64,000 bases of DNA from Sinotaia quadrata (GCA_028829895.1 CM054179.1:104055375-104119374), one strand, 5' to 3'. Counted from the first letter of the stretch, positions 45,701-57,607 are shown. Notes: generated from the sequence alone by a model not told the origin. Made by a program: numbers and translations.

Positions 45701-46750
45701 CGATGACGCTATATAATGACGTATGCTGAGACGATATATTTGTAAGGTGCATAAAAACAAAGATGAACAATAAAATAATAATATCAAGAGATCACTCTTT
45801 AAAATATCTCGTGTTTTAAAATGGCTTTTTTTATGGCAAATCATCGATACAATAGACATTCCACAAAATAACGTCTAAGAGATAACAATAGGAAAACAAC
45901 AACAAAAATATATTAATTCTCATCCTTCTCATTTAACATGAGTGATTCAATCAACAAACGTTAAATGGTTAAAAGCAGAGTTAAACAGGAGATAAAACAT
46001 ATAGAAAGAAATTCCTTTCTTCTCAAAAGAATAGCCGAGCGATACTGTACTCTTTGTCAGTGTGAATTGTGAGCGAAGAGTCAACTCCGAGTTTTCTCAT
46101 AAGCTAAGAATCTGTGTCAGGGCAAGTTATATTCATATTGTTTTCCGAATTGTGAAAGTCTGTTGTAAGATCGAAGTATTTTCCAAATCAGAGTGTCTTG
46201 TTTCAGATTAAAGGGTTTTATTAAAATTTTAAAAATTCTTATTGATCTGTTGTCCATCCCTCCCTCCCCATACATATCTTAAAAACAGAAATGTTGTAAA
46301 AGTGTTAACATTAAAACTGGATCTCTCTTAGGACAGATAAAACACTTTATGTGTTTATGTCCCCTTTTATACTAAGTGTTCGCTGCGGAATCCATCAACA
46401 GATCGCTCTTCTCTACGGGACCGATTACTTCACTCAGTGATTTCTGTTCACATCAGTCTTTCTGACATCAAGCATACAAGCACTTCTTGCAGATTTGTGC
46501 TTGTCTATTTAATTTTCAGTTTTAAATGCTAGTGTCCCGCCCCCATAATAGAAAATCTATTCTTTCGTATAATTTTTCACGGGCACTTCACGAACTGAAC
46601 GTAGAATGTACGGTTCTATGCAATCAATCGTAAAGACAGCAGCTAAAGAAAACATTTGCCTTTTAACTACAATGAGCAGAATTCGTTCTTTTATGAGGTT
46701 TAAAATTAAACAAAACTACTTCTTTATAAGTTTCATATTCTATAAATGTG
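45701..46750. other. Intergenic DNA, no gene recognised
   Basis: AT-rich spacer. No coding signal. Confidence 0.5.
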
Positions 46751-46754
46751 AACG

Positions 46755-46832
46755 TCTGTGTGTATGTGTATTTGTGCGTGCGTGCGTATGTGTGTGTGTG
46801 TGTGCGCGCGCATGTGTGTGAGCGTGAGCGTT
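46755..46832. repeat. TG/CG-rich microsatellite
   Basis: Imperfect GTGTATGTGTATTTGTGCGT passing into TG and CGCG. Confidence 0.95.
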
Positions 46833-47105
46833 TTTGTTTATGCTGATTTTTAAGCACTTTATGTTTTTATTAACAACATTAGTCATGTGTCCGTTTCTCG
46901 AGGTCAGTGAAGATTAACGAGAAACAAGCAAGGAACAAAATTAACCCAAAGATTTATTTTACTTTCGTGCACTTTTAGAGGAGTGGATATTGAGATGCAC
47001 AGATGGATGGACATGCAGACAGAAAATTTGCAAACAGATAGATATAATTGTAATAGGAGGTAGAAAGGTAAACAAGACAGTTTTACATAGATATAAGGAC
47101 ATACA

Positions 47106-47130
47106 TACATACAGATAGACAGATAGATAA

Positions 47131-47168
<38 letters not shown>

Positions 47169-47292
47169 GGATGGATGGATGGATGGATGGATGAATGGAT
47201 AGATAGATAGATGGATGGATGGATGGATGGATGGATGGATGGATGGATGGATGGATGGATGGATGGATGGATAGATAGATAGAAAGATAGAT
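47106..47292. repeat. Compound GATA/GGAT microsatellite
   Basis: GATA block, GGAT block, short GATA, long GGAT block, GATA. Opposite-strand equivalent of the TCTA/TCCA compounds at 38659 and 41751. Confidence 0.98.
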
Positions 47293-47369
47293 ATGTCTTC
47301 TTCATCCCATTCTGGCTCCGTGATCTTTCAAGGCGTTGGTCCAGCGAGGTTAATGAAGCCCTGAAAGCC

Positions 47370-47531
47370 ATGTCTTCCGGCGAGAAGCAATATTGCACAC
47401 GGGCGGCCTCTGCTTACACTCGGGGACAATTAAAATCGATCACTATTCGGGATTTGAAGAAGAGTATGGCAGGCAAACGTGCGAAGTCGTTGCCCTGCTT
47501 GACAGCTAGGTCTTACGTTCAGACCTTCTAA
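47370..47531 (+). CDS. Possible short ORF, 53 residues, function unknown
   Basis: ATG 47370 to TAA 47529-47531 in a GC-richer patch (about 47300-47560). The translation is basic and unbiased (starts [20 protein letters not shown], ends [14 protein letters not shown]), and the same frame is open upstream through [20 protein letters not shown] to the GATA array. This is unlike the repeat-derived frames around it. It could be the last exon of a gene, an old mobile-element fragment or chance. No domain recognised. Confidence 0.25.
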   Translation: MSSGEKQYCTRAASAYTRGQLKSITIRDLKKSMAGKRAKSLPCLTARSYVQTF

Positions 47532-47559
47532 TTCTCAAGGCAAAGCTCCTAACTTTGAA

Positions 47560-48130
47560 ACTGCGAAGGGGCGGTTAATTATTTACTCAGGGCCACAACC
47601 CCATTGATGACTGAAATTTATGACAGAAAGTAATTTTGCTGTCATCGCGATTTCATGTGTGTTTGCAGCTAAGTTATCACATTATAGTTTGATTACTGTG
47701 TATACCGTTCATCATGATGAAACTTTACATTTGTATTTCTCTTGATGTAATGTGTGGAAACATATTAAAACTATGTAATTTATTAACGGTCTGCTCAAAT
47801 TTAAACCTGAACCTCTGGAAATGGAAGCGGAACGGAGCCTAAGCAACAAGCGTGAAACAAAACTAAGAGAAAAAGAATCATAATTTATTTACAAAATTTC
47901 CAAACCTCTCTTACCGAAATATTAAAAGCGAAACAGCCATCGTTTACTCTACCACATCAATATTCGCACAGTAGCGCTATTTGATAATTATGTGTGAAAC
48001 GACAGGTATTGATTAAGGGGATTGGATCAGCACGTCAAAATCAATAGTAAGAGGCGCATTGAATTTCTTGAAGGTGCTAATTGCTTTCTTCCTGGCATTC
48101 TGCGCATGCTTTCAAACCCCTTAGGTGAAC
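47560..48130. other. Intergenic DNA, no gene recognised
   Basis: Spacer without coding signal. Confidence 0.5.
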
Positions 48131-48245
48131 TCTCTCTAGGGGTTAAATATTGAAGACGGCATCACACTACAGCAGGCATTCATCTCTCTAGGGGTTAAAT
48201 ATTGAAGACGGCATCACACTACAGCAGGCATACACCTCTCTAGGT
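48131..48245. repeat. 52-bp tandem repeat, about 2 copies
   Basis: TCTCTAGGGGTTAAATATTG, AAGACGGCATCACACTACAG and CAGGCAT, at 48133 and 48185, with a partial third start. Confidence 0.95.
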
Positions 48246-48269
48246 AAGTGGACAAGGGGAAATAATCTT

Positions 48270-48340
48270 TAATGGGTCAAGTTTTGATTGTGGCCAAACA
48301 CACTGCGTACATCTCTAGGTACCCGTATAAGGAGAAATAA

Positions 48341-48436
<96 letters not shown>

Positions 48437-48570
48437 GTTTTGATTGTGCCAAGCACAAGACCAGACACAAACCTGGTCAAGGGAAAATATTCTCTGTGGG
48501 GACTGGCCAAACACAAGACCAGACGCACAACTGGTCAAGGGAAACTACTCTCTGTAAGGATTGGTCATAC
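48270..48570. repeat. About 65-bp degenerate repeat invaded by a TG microsatellite
   Basis: AGTTTTGATTGTGGCCAAAC, ACAAGACCAGAC and CTGGTCAAGGGAAA recur about three times. Between the first and second unit is a pure TG run at 48342-48434 (about 46 units). Confidence 0.9.
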
Positions 48571-49680
48571 AAGACTACTCGTAAACCTAAGTGTATTTAA
48601 ACACATGATGACTTTGCCACTGACAAGATATGATCACTAACTTCCGGATACGATAGGTAAAATTTTGATTGGCTAACACAAATGACCACTCCTATTCTTC
48701 CGAGTACCTAGACAGCGTTTTGTCTAGCGACAATATTTCAATCTGACCAATCGCAGGACATGACGTCCGTCTCCTGACTCCGGACAAGAGATGATTCTCA
48801 GAAGCAAACAGCGGCTCTGTATGGCTTGTCTGGAAATCAAAGAATGTTTTGTTACCTTTCATAAATGGATTACTAATCAATTTCTTTCTGACTGTGTATG
48901 TGTGCATGTGTGCATTTTCTAACAGACAGACCTTAATTTGATTGCATTATATTTTATTTTAAAATGTTTGACTAAGGGAAGGTAGGCTGAATTTCCTACG
49001 AACAACAACCGGAACTGCCTTATTTGTGGCCAATGTGGATTCGATTTATGTTACCTTCAAAATTAAAGAGGTTTTTTTTTATTATTATCTTTCGTCTAGA
49101 ATAGTTACTTTTCTTAATCTACGAAACATAAAAAACACAAAAAGACCACTTTAAAAGTATTTTTGTCAGAATCACAACAGCACACACATACTTGTGCGCA
49201 AGAGATTTTATTTAATTTATTTGTCTGTTTGAGTCAGTGTATAAGTGTGTTTTATCCAGTATCACGACTATTTCCTAAAATTTGAGTCAGTGTAAATGTG
49301 TGTTATATCCAGTGTCCCAAAATTCGATTGATTTTTCTTCTCTCTCTCTCTCTCATCTTCAGTAGAAATTAAAGATGAAGATGAAAACTTTTGACACTCA
49401 TTGCGGGGAGGAGTAATTCAATACAACATAAAGAAATAAGTATTCCTTACGATGTAAATGCTGCGCCTTGGGCTGTATTAGATTCCTGTTGTATTGTTTG
49501 TTGTTTTTTATGCTCTTAATGCCATTAATACACTAGAGACCATAGAATGTCATTACTCACTGTGATTGAAATTATTTGATTTTCTTTACAATAAAAATAA
49601 ACTAATATCTTTATTTCATGTAGTTTTCACACGCATTTCTTAGAAGCATAAACTATTATCATTATTTCTTGAGATCTCTA
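48571..49680. other. Intergenic DNA, no gene recognised
   Basis: Spacer. Slightly GC-richer at 48600-48830 but without recognisable coding sequence. A short CT run lies near 49340. Confidence 0.45.
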
Positions 49681-50165
49681 TATGTTTTCTTTACAATAAG
49701 CATCCACTGAACATTTTCTTTATAATAAGCATATACTATTAGTATTAGTCTTTGAGATCTCTACATATTTTCTTTTCAAGAAGCATATATCGTTTGAACA
49801 TTTTTTTTAAAAATAACAAGCATAAGTTTATTTAGTAACTCTAAAAAATTATATGATTTATAGTGAGCATTGAATAATGATTTCACTTTTGTATCTTGAA
49901 TGCTATTAATTATACTTTATAAAGTGAACGTTTAAAGATTCCAGGGAATAATTTAGTTTAGTCTATGCATTTTAATGTATGCTTTAGTAAATAAAACGTT
50001 AAGAGATTCTAAGGAATAAAAATCATACTTTATGCAAACTGAATTATATTACTTTGTGCTTTTGAGAAAATATATAATGATCTCAAGGAATGCTGATAAT
50101 AGTTTATGTTTCTGAAAAGAAAACATGTAAAGATCTCAAGGAATATTGATAATAGTAATTCCCTT
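49681..50165. repeat. Decayed repeat with inverted organisation
   Basis: Before 49800 the words GAGATCTCTACATATTTTCT and TTACAATAAGCAT recur. After 49900 their approximate reverse complements (AAAACATGTAAAGATCTCAA GG) recur. This gives a loose inverted repeat about 0.5 kb across. Confidence 0.5.
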
Positions 50166-50439
50166 AAATAATTCTTTACATTAATCACTGTAAATTGTCT
50201 TTATTTCTTTGGAAGCTCAAATAGCATAAATTTTACTCACTGAATGTTCTAAAAATCTATTTTTACGTTAAATATCATTGCTCATTACTTTAAAATAATT
50301 GATATTTCCCCCTTATTCATAAACTAGCATCTATTGATGGTTAGAAGTTATATTTTAAAAAAAAACAAAAAACTATACATACATTATATCATTATTAGCA
50401 AAAGTTCTAGGAATCTCTATTGCATTGAACATACTATGC

Positions 50440-50925
50440 TATAATTACTGTATGAAAATCATTCTTTACGTCAAATATAATATGCTATAATTACTCGCGT
50501 TATGACAATTATTCTTTACGTCAAATATAATATGCTATAATTACTCCCGTTATGACAATTATTCTTTACGTCAAACATAATATGCTATAATTACTTGCGT
50601 TATGACAATTATTCTTTACGTCAAACATAATATGCTATAATTACTCCCGTTATGACAATTATTCTTTACGTCAAACATAATATGCTATAATTACTCGCGT
50701 TGTGGCAATCATTCTTTACGTCAAACATAATATGCTATAATTACTCGCGTTGTGGCAATCATTCTTTACGTCAAACATAATATGCTATAATTACTCGCGT
50801 TGTGGCAATCATTCTTTACGTCAAACATAATATGCTATAATTACTCGCGTTGTGGCAATCATTCTTTACGTCAAACATAATATGCTATAATTACTCGCTC
50901 AATGAAGATCATTCTTTATTTAAAG
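50440..50925. repeat. 50-bp minisatellite, about 9 copies
   Basis: ATTCTTTACGTCAAACATAA, TATGCTATAATTACTCGCGT and TGTGGCAATC, with an exact period from 50461 to 50911. Early copies have TATGACAATT and late copies TGTGGCAATC, so variants are sorted along the array. Confidence 0.97.
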
Positions 50926-51530
50926 CGTGACCAGACCCAGTATCCAATGGAAACAATACAAATCTTGTTAACTGCAATATCAAATAATATTATCATTACT
51001 CAAAGTCTTACGATTGTTCCTTAAATTAGTCACTAAGTCTTAGCATTAATCAATGAAATTCTTTTCATCTTTTCAACAAGAGATAATTCATTTCATATTT
51101 TATCATCAAAAAAAACCCTAAGCAATTTCTAAGAACAACTAGCAAAGTGCATTAATTATCATTTCATATTTTCTCGTTGTTTTATTTAATAAGAAGCACA
51201 ATTTAACTAAATTCGTAAGAACAAATCCCAAACAAATCATCATCACTATTACTTATGTATTTAATTTTATTAGTTTGCAAAAGCACACTCTTTACAGACT
51301 ACTCGTTTGAAGAGTTACACATCTTCTTGACATTAATGATATTTTTTATAAATAAACTAAAAGCAATGATAATTGCTCGTTACAAGTTAAGTGGTTATTT
51401 ATATTTAACATTAATTGTAATTCTTACTTAAAAACGATAGAATTCTTATCACAAAAATACACACTATAAACGTTTCTGACTCGGAAACTAACATTCATTT
51501 TTAATTATCAATCATGAACTCATTTCTTAC
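50926..51530. other. Intergenic DNA, no gene recognised
   Basis: AT-rich spacer. No coding signal. Confidence 0.5.
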
Positions 51531-51534
51531 CATA

Positions 51535-51812
51535 CCTGAAGCCCTATATTTGTCTTCATCCACAAGCACGTGACCTGAAGCTTTATATTTGTCTTCAGCC
51601 ATAAGCACGTGACCTGAAGCCCTATATTTGTCTTCAGCCACAAGCACGTGACCTGAAGCCCTATATTTGTCTTCAGCCACTAAGCACGTGACCTGAAGTC
51701 CTAAAATTGTCTTCAGCCACAAGCACGTGACTCGAAGCTCTAAGATTGTCTTTAGCCACAAACTCGAGACTCGAAGCTCTAAAATTGTCTTTAGCCACAA
51801 ACACGTGGCATT
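51535..51812. repeat. 39-bp minisatellite carrying CACGTG E-boxes
   Basis: GAAGCCCTATATTTGTCTTC plus AGCCACAAGCACGTGACCT, about seven units. CACGTG is intact in six: 51567, 51606, 51645, 51685, 51724 and 51802. One unit has CTCGAG instead. The VAEDKYRASGHVL-like minus-strand frame is a by-product of the 39-bp period. Confidence 0.96.
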
Positions 51813-51959
51813 ACTCCTGATAAAACCCTAAATCTGTGTTTAACCACAGAAAAATTAAACTTGTAAGTAAATGAAGAGAAAATTAATAACATTGCTAATG
51901 AATAAACACAAAAAAGACATATGCACAATTAAAAAAATTATAGTTACAGCAAACACTAA

Positions 51960-52505
51960 TTGCCCTTGCTAACATATCTCAGTGTTCTCTGGCTTATATC
52001 TTGACATTACTCTTTAGACAGCAAACACTAAGTGCTCTTGTTAACATACAGTACTCCCTGGATTATTTCTTGACATTTCTCTTTAGACAGAAAACACAAA
52101 GTACTCTTGATAACATACAGTACTCCCTGGATGATTTCTTGACATTACTCTGTATACAACAACACTAAGTACTCTTGATGACATACAGTACTCCTTGACT
52201 TGCATCTTGACATTACTCTGTACACAGCAATACTAAGTACTTTTGATAACATACAGTACTCCTTGACTTACATCTTGACATTACTCTGTATACAGCAAAC
52301 TAAGTGCTCTTTGCTAACATACAGTACTCCATGGATGATTTCTTGACATTACTCTTCAGACAGCAACAGTAAGTGTTCTTGCTAACATATCTCAGTACTC
52401 CATGGATGATTTCTTGACATTACTCTTCAGACAGCAACACTAAGTGTTCTTGCTAACATATCTCAGTACTCCCTGGCTTGTATCTTAACACTAGTCTGTA
52501 GACAG
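51960..52505. repeat. Minisatellite, units about 60-71 bp, about 8 copies
   Basis: GACAGCAAACACTAAGTGCT, CTTGCTAACATACAGTACTC and CCTGGATGATTTCTTGACAT recur. The last two full copies (with ATGGATGATTTCTTGACATT ACTCTTCAGACAGCAAC) are nearly identical, while earlier ones are diverged. Confidence 0.94.
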
Positions 52506-52860
52506 TAAATGACAGTATTTGGTGCTACATCTTTGGGTATAATCTTTATAAAAGGATCGACCGTACAAAAGATTCAAGAATGCTTACATTCAGGACAAAG
52601 AACAATGATACCCCTTTCCGGTACTTGCCAATCGGGACACATTCATTAGCTTCAGTTTGCTATTTATGGGGATTAGTACTAACTGACTAACTGACTGACT
52701 GACTGACTCATACTCATTAACTCATTAACTAACTAACTATTACTAACAACAGTAGCAACAACAACAGTAATAGTAATGCTAAATACTTTAATAATAGTTG
52801 CTAAGTATTATTATTATATAAAGTTATATAATATGTATTTTTCGACATATATTTATTCAG
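52506..52860. other. Spacer with CTGACTGACTGACT and related short runs
   Basis: Simple ACTAACTGACTGACTGACTG and CAACAACA-type runs at 52675-52770. No coding signal. Confidence 0.6.
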
Positions 52861-52861
52861 T

Positions 52862-53188
52862 GGCATTTCTTTCATATAATACCACTTTGTGGCTTTTTTC
52901 TTTCATATAATACCACTTTGTGGCTTTTTTCTTTCATATAATACCACTTTGTAGCTTTTTTTTTTCATATAATACCACTTTGTGGCTTTTTTCTTTCATA
53001 TAATACCACTTTGTGGCTTTTTCTTTCATATAATACCACTTTGTGGCTTTTTTCTTTCATATAATACCACTTTGTGGCTTTTTTCTTTCATATAATACCA
53101 CTTTGTGGCTTTTTTCTTTCATATAATACCACATTGTGGCTTTTTTCTTTCATATAATACCACTTTGTGGCTTTTTTCTTTCATTTAG
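52862..53188. repeat. 31-bp minisatellite, about 10 copies
   Basis: TTCTTTCATATAATACCACT plus TTGTGGCTTTT. Nearly invariant, with occasional T-run length changes. Confidence 0.97.
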
Positions 53189-54340
53189 CTAATATTTACG
53201 GGCAGGTTTGATTCTACTCAGAAGAAATATACGTTTTATTATTTTTTTTTAAAAGACGAAAACTTGTCTACCTGATATAAGAAACGTAATTGCCACTAAG
53301 TGCTATTCACGATCAAAGAAACGATTAAAAGACTCCGGGCAAGTTCCTGTCCCCCTTAGAGTTATCTTTCCGCTTGACAAGCTCCCTCTGACGTCCAGCC
53401 TTTAACGTCGAGAGGACTGGAGTCTGCTCGATTTATTTCGATCGATAACAGCGCTGGGTAAAGTTCCGCGCAAGAACCAGCTTCGCCACATCTGGCTGTG
53501 TGGACATTTTACTTTTTTTGTTTTACCACTTTTATTTTTAAAATAATCTGCTCTCAGAAAGAAAAGACGACTTGAAGCTGTGTAAATCTCATTAAGGAAA
53601 GTGTATGCCCATGTTTGCAAGTGTAGGAACTTGTCTAAGAGTTGAATTCCAAGATAGTTGACAAACATGACATGCTGCACCGGGACAGAAAAACTGTATT
53701 CAATCAGGCGCATTTTATTTATATAAAAGCGTACATGTTAAAATTATATTATTTTTTATAATGTAAAAGAAGAATCAAATTGAAATATTAAAAAAATATT
53801 AATCAAAATTGTATGAAAGACTCTTAATTGAAATGCCACAAGGAAAGCGTTAAGATGACTGATAGGAAGGTAACATTTACTTGATTTTCAGAGAAATCTT
53901 ATTTTTTTATTGTGGTTTTCTTCTTGGTTGTTTGTAATTGGGGGTAGAGAGAAGAAAAAGTACCTTTTGCCATGGAAGCAAATAAATGATTCGTTATTGT
54001 ATCAAGCACATCCCGCACGATCTATGTTTGTGTCGAAATGGAAAGTTGTGCATAGTTGCAGCCATTCATCGAGTCTTCAGTGAAAATGAAGGATAAAAGG
54101 GAAACAATTGCCTGATATTTGTTGTGGCAAGATTGTAGATTTGATCTACATATTTACGGACGGCAGATTGTGGAATGTCAAGCACATTGATTTTTGATTT
54201 GACCTCACTGTTAGCAAACCCTTTTGTAAAATCCATTGTTTGGTGATTGTGATCTTGACTGGCTGATTGTGAAAATTTGATTGTAGATGCTGACTGACAA
54301 TAGTTTATAGATTTAACTACATTGTTGGTGGTTTGTGACC
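53189..54340. other. Intergenic DNA, no gene recognised
   Basis: Includes a slightly GC-richer patch (53330-53500). A 103-codon minus-strand frame (53402-53713) and a 92-codon one (54066-54344) have no recognisable motif. GATTGTG-like words recur weakly at 54120-54345. Confidence 0.4.
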
Positions 54341-54344
54341 GCAT

Positions 54345-54363
54345 TGTGTATGTATGTATGTGC

Positions 54364-54426
<63 letters not shown>
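54345..54426. repeat. Compound TATG/GT/GA microsatellite
   Basis: TATGTATGTATG, then GT, then about 27 GA units. Confidence 0.97.
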
Positions 54427-54429
<3 letters not shown>

Positions 54430-54719
54430 TACTTAAATGTTGGTCTAGGCCTCTAGGGTGTTTTGCCGGATATTATGACTTGATTATCGGTTAAAAAACA
54501 GATCTCTAACTACTCGGAAAACAGTTCTCTTTCTCCAGAAACAAAGAATGGTTTTGAATGGTTTTCATTCTTAAAGAATATGAATAAAATAAATATTTAT
54601 TAATTTTAGAAAAAAGTAAACTTGCCATTTTCGTGTTAATGTCAGGGAAGCACTTAGAGTTTTCTTTAGGATATACCAATTGGACCCCTGTAACAGGTAC
54701 ATATGGTGCAAATCCTTCT

Positions 54720-56470
54720 TGTTTACATGGTCGATATTTTATGCGTGTATTCCTTTATTATCACATGCATCCATTCGCTATTCTTACCTGACCGATAGTT
54801 AATATATGGATTCATTTGTCATTCTTACTTGACTGCATTTAATCGTTATTCTTACCTGACCGATAGTTAATATATCCATTCATGCGTTATTTTTACATGA
54901 CTGCATACAATCGTTATTCTTATCTGACCGATAGTTAATATATTTGTTCAGTCATTATTCTTATCTGACTGATAGTTAATATATGCATTAATTTGTTATT
55001 CTTACATGACTGATATTTAATATATACATTCATTCGTTATTCTTAATTGGAATGATAGTTATTATATGCATTCATTAAATATTATTACCTGTGCATTCAT
55101 TTGTTATTCTTAATTGACCGATAGTTAATATATTCATTGATTCGTTATTCTTACCCGACCAAAAGTTAATATATACATTCAAACGCTACTTTTACCTGAC
55201 CGATAGTAAATACATGCGTTCATTCATTATTAAAACCTGACTGCATTCGTTATTTTTTCCTGACCGATAGTTAATATATGCAATCATTCGTTATTCTTAC
55301 CTGACCGATAGTTAATATATGCATTCATTCGTTATCCTTACATGATTGCATTCAATCGTTATTCTTTCCTGACCTATAGTTAATACATTAATTCATTCAT
55401 TATTCTTATCTGACCGATAGTTAATATATGCATTCATTTGTTATCCTTTACCTGTCCGCATTCAATCGTTATTCTTATCTGACCGATAGTTAATATATAC
55501 ATTAATTCATTATTCTTACCTGACTGGCTTTCAATCGTTATTTTTTCATGACCGTTAATTAATATATGCATTCATTTATTAACCTTACCTGAGTGCATTA
55601 TATCGTTATTCTTACCTGATAGATAGTTAATATATGTATTTATCCGTTATTCTTTCCTGTCCAGTAGTGAATATTTGAATTCATTCATTATTCTTACGTG
55701 ACTGCATTCAATTGTTATTATTACCTGACCAATAGATATTATATTCATTCAATCGTTATTCTTAACTGACCGACAGTTAATATAATTTATGAATTTATAT
55801 ATTATTTGTACATGACCAAGAATTAATATATGCATTCATTAGTTGTTGTTTTTTTTAACCTGAAAGATAGCGAATAATTTCATTCATTCGTTATTCTTAC
55901 ATGACCGATAGTTAATATATGCCTTCAATCGTTATTATTACCTGATGAAGAGTTAATATATTCATTCAATCGTTATTCTTATCTGACTTATAGATAATGT
56001 ACACATTCATTCATTATTCTTACATGATCGACAGCGAATATGTGCATTTAATTGGTTTTCCCCCTGAAAAATAGCTATTATTAATATATTCATTCAATCG
56101 TTATTCTTGAATGACGTATAGGTAATATGTGCATTTATTCATTATTCTTACCTGACCGATAAGTAATATATGCATTCATTCGTTATTCTTACCTGACAGA
56201 TAAGTAATATATGCATTTGTTCATTATTCTTACTTGACTGAATTCAATTGTTGACCTTATCTGACCGATAGTTAATATATGCATACATTCGTTATTCGTT
56301 ACTTGACTCATTCATTCGTTATTTTTACCTACCTACGATAATTAGTAATTATTCTTACCTGATCGATATTTATTTATAGCATTCATTCGTTATTTTTACC
56401 TGACTGCATTCATTCGTATTTCTTATTTGACCCTATCCATTCGTTATTCTTACCTGATCGATATGTTACT
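54720..56470. repeat. Large degenerate minisatellite, about 1.75 kb, unit about 41 bp
   Basis: GTTATTCTTACCTGACCGAT plus AGTTAATATATGCATTCATT C, over 40 diverged units. Some are truncated to TTACCTGACTGCATTCAATC. It is the longest array in the window and the most decayed, so it is probably the oldest. Confidence 0.95.
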
Positions 56471-56706
56471 ACATGTTCCTATTCGTTACACGTATACGAC
56501 ATTCGCGCACATTTTGCATTTGGAAAAAGTTGTGCCTAATCCATAGCTAATCGAACACTGCTCACAATGCATGACCAAAAGCTAACCGTGCATCGATATC
56601 TATTGCTTAATCCATCACAATGCCAGATTAATAGCCAATACGTACATGCACTAGCTTTGTTAGACAAACAGCAGTCTATAACTCTTTGGGTCCATTTGGA
56701 CGATAA

Positions 56707-56859
56707 TCTCACGAAACCATTTGTACTGGCAGAATAATTCCTTTGAATCCAATTTCAGATCTGAACGATCGCCACCCCGTGAATCTTTTGGCAAGTCTGA
56801 CTATTAACAGCCATCTAAGTCCTGGCCATAGCGCCACCTACAATGAAAAATCACTATAA
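56707..56859 (+). pseudogene. Possible Ig-domain relic upstream of the Ig-like exon
   Basis: A 50-codon frame without ATG contains LLASLTINSHLSPGHSATYN. This resembles the end of an immunoglobulin V-like domain (SLTI...L.P..SATY.C) but with Glu in place of the Cys. It lies 120 bp before the exon below, in the same strand. Could be a decayed neighbouring Ig exon or chance similarity. Confidence 0.2.
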
Positions 56860-56980
56860 TCTCACTCTCTTTTTTATTTTGTATGCCAATGATAAATATA
56901 TGCTATTTCATACATCGATTACCCTACTAATCTATGGCAACACACATTCAATCTACAGTTTCCTGAATGAATGTTTTCAG

Positions 56981-57331
56981 GAATGTTCACCCGCCACTTT
57001 GAGGGATTGCCAAACGTTGTAGAAGTGGAGTGCTCCGGTCGAGGGCTCGGCGCCAACATTGAGCTGTTCTCCATGACTCTCTACTCCATTGTTGGAGATG
57101 TCGTGCTGGCTTCCGTCAGTCTGAATAAAAACGAGTGTGGAACCTCGTCGAGCTTTTCTGCATGCTTCATAGACAACAAAGACCCCTTTAACACCAGACT
57201 CAAGACTCTGGTTGTTGACCTCAAGTCGGACGAGGAAAGGAATTACGGTTGTAATATCAGTATGAAGTCCGGAGGCCGGCCTGCCATCTTGAACTGGGCT
57301 GTGAGTGCAAAGCTGGCCAAAACGAACAACA
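56981..57331 (+). CDS. Internal exon encoding an Ig-like extracellular domain
   Basis: Bounded by a 3' splice site TGTTTTCAG|GA (AG at 56979-56980) and a consensus donor AACA|GTAAGT (exon ends 57331). The exon is 351 bp, starting and ending in phase 1, the class typical of shuffled extracellular modules. It encodes 117 residues without a stop. Features: VVEVECSG with the B-strand Cys near residue 18, a central extra Cys pair (NECG...SAC), and LVVDLKSDEERNYGCNIS with the Y-x-C of an F strand, then a closing strand NWAVSAKLA. An NIS sequon lies in the last third. This pattern matches single-exon Ig domains of molluscan secreted Ig proteins, for example those joined to fibrinogen or C-type lectin domains in snails, but I cannot see the partner domain. 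No other exon of the gene is recognised in the window; the nearest upstream exon and the downstream exons may be beyond long introns. The domain type is moderately certain; the family is inference. Confidence 0.6.
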
Positions 57332-57600
57332 GTAAGTACATACAGATTCATTTGTCGTTAACTGTACGTAATTTAGTGAGACAATGCTAGTGAGCATGAG
57401 AATGAGTGCGCGTGTGTGTTTGTATGTATGAGAGTATATCTATGTGTGTGGTGTCTGTGTGTGCGCATGTGTAAGTTGTGCAATATAATTAGTTTTTTTC
57501 AAAATATCGTATTGCAGTCTTTGATTTGTTCCAAATTTTGAATTTCGCATAGTTTGTAAAGGAAAACGCATAAACACTCAAACTCTCCTCTGTCTCACAC
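57332..57600. other. Presumed intron start, TG-rich
   Basis: Follows the GTAAGT donor. TGTG and GTAT words near 57405-57475. No further exon seen. Confidence 0.4.
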
Positions 57601-57607
57601 GCTCACA

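Noticed and set aside
49681..50165. Large foldback or inverted-repeat transposon
   Set aside because: The inverted similarity is loose and spread over several short words; no terminal motif or target duplication is visible.
51501..51800. 13-residue repeat protein (VAEDKYRASGHVL-like)
   Set aside because: A 1-bp insertion in one unit shifts the frame mid-array, so coding constraint is absent; the unit is better explained as a minisatellite.
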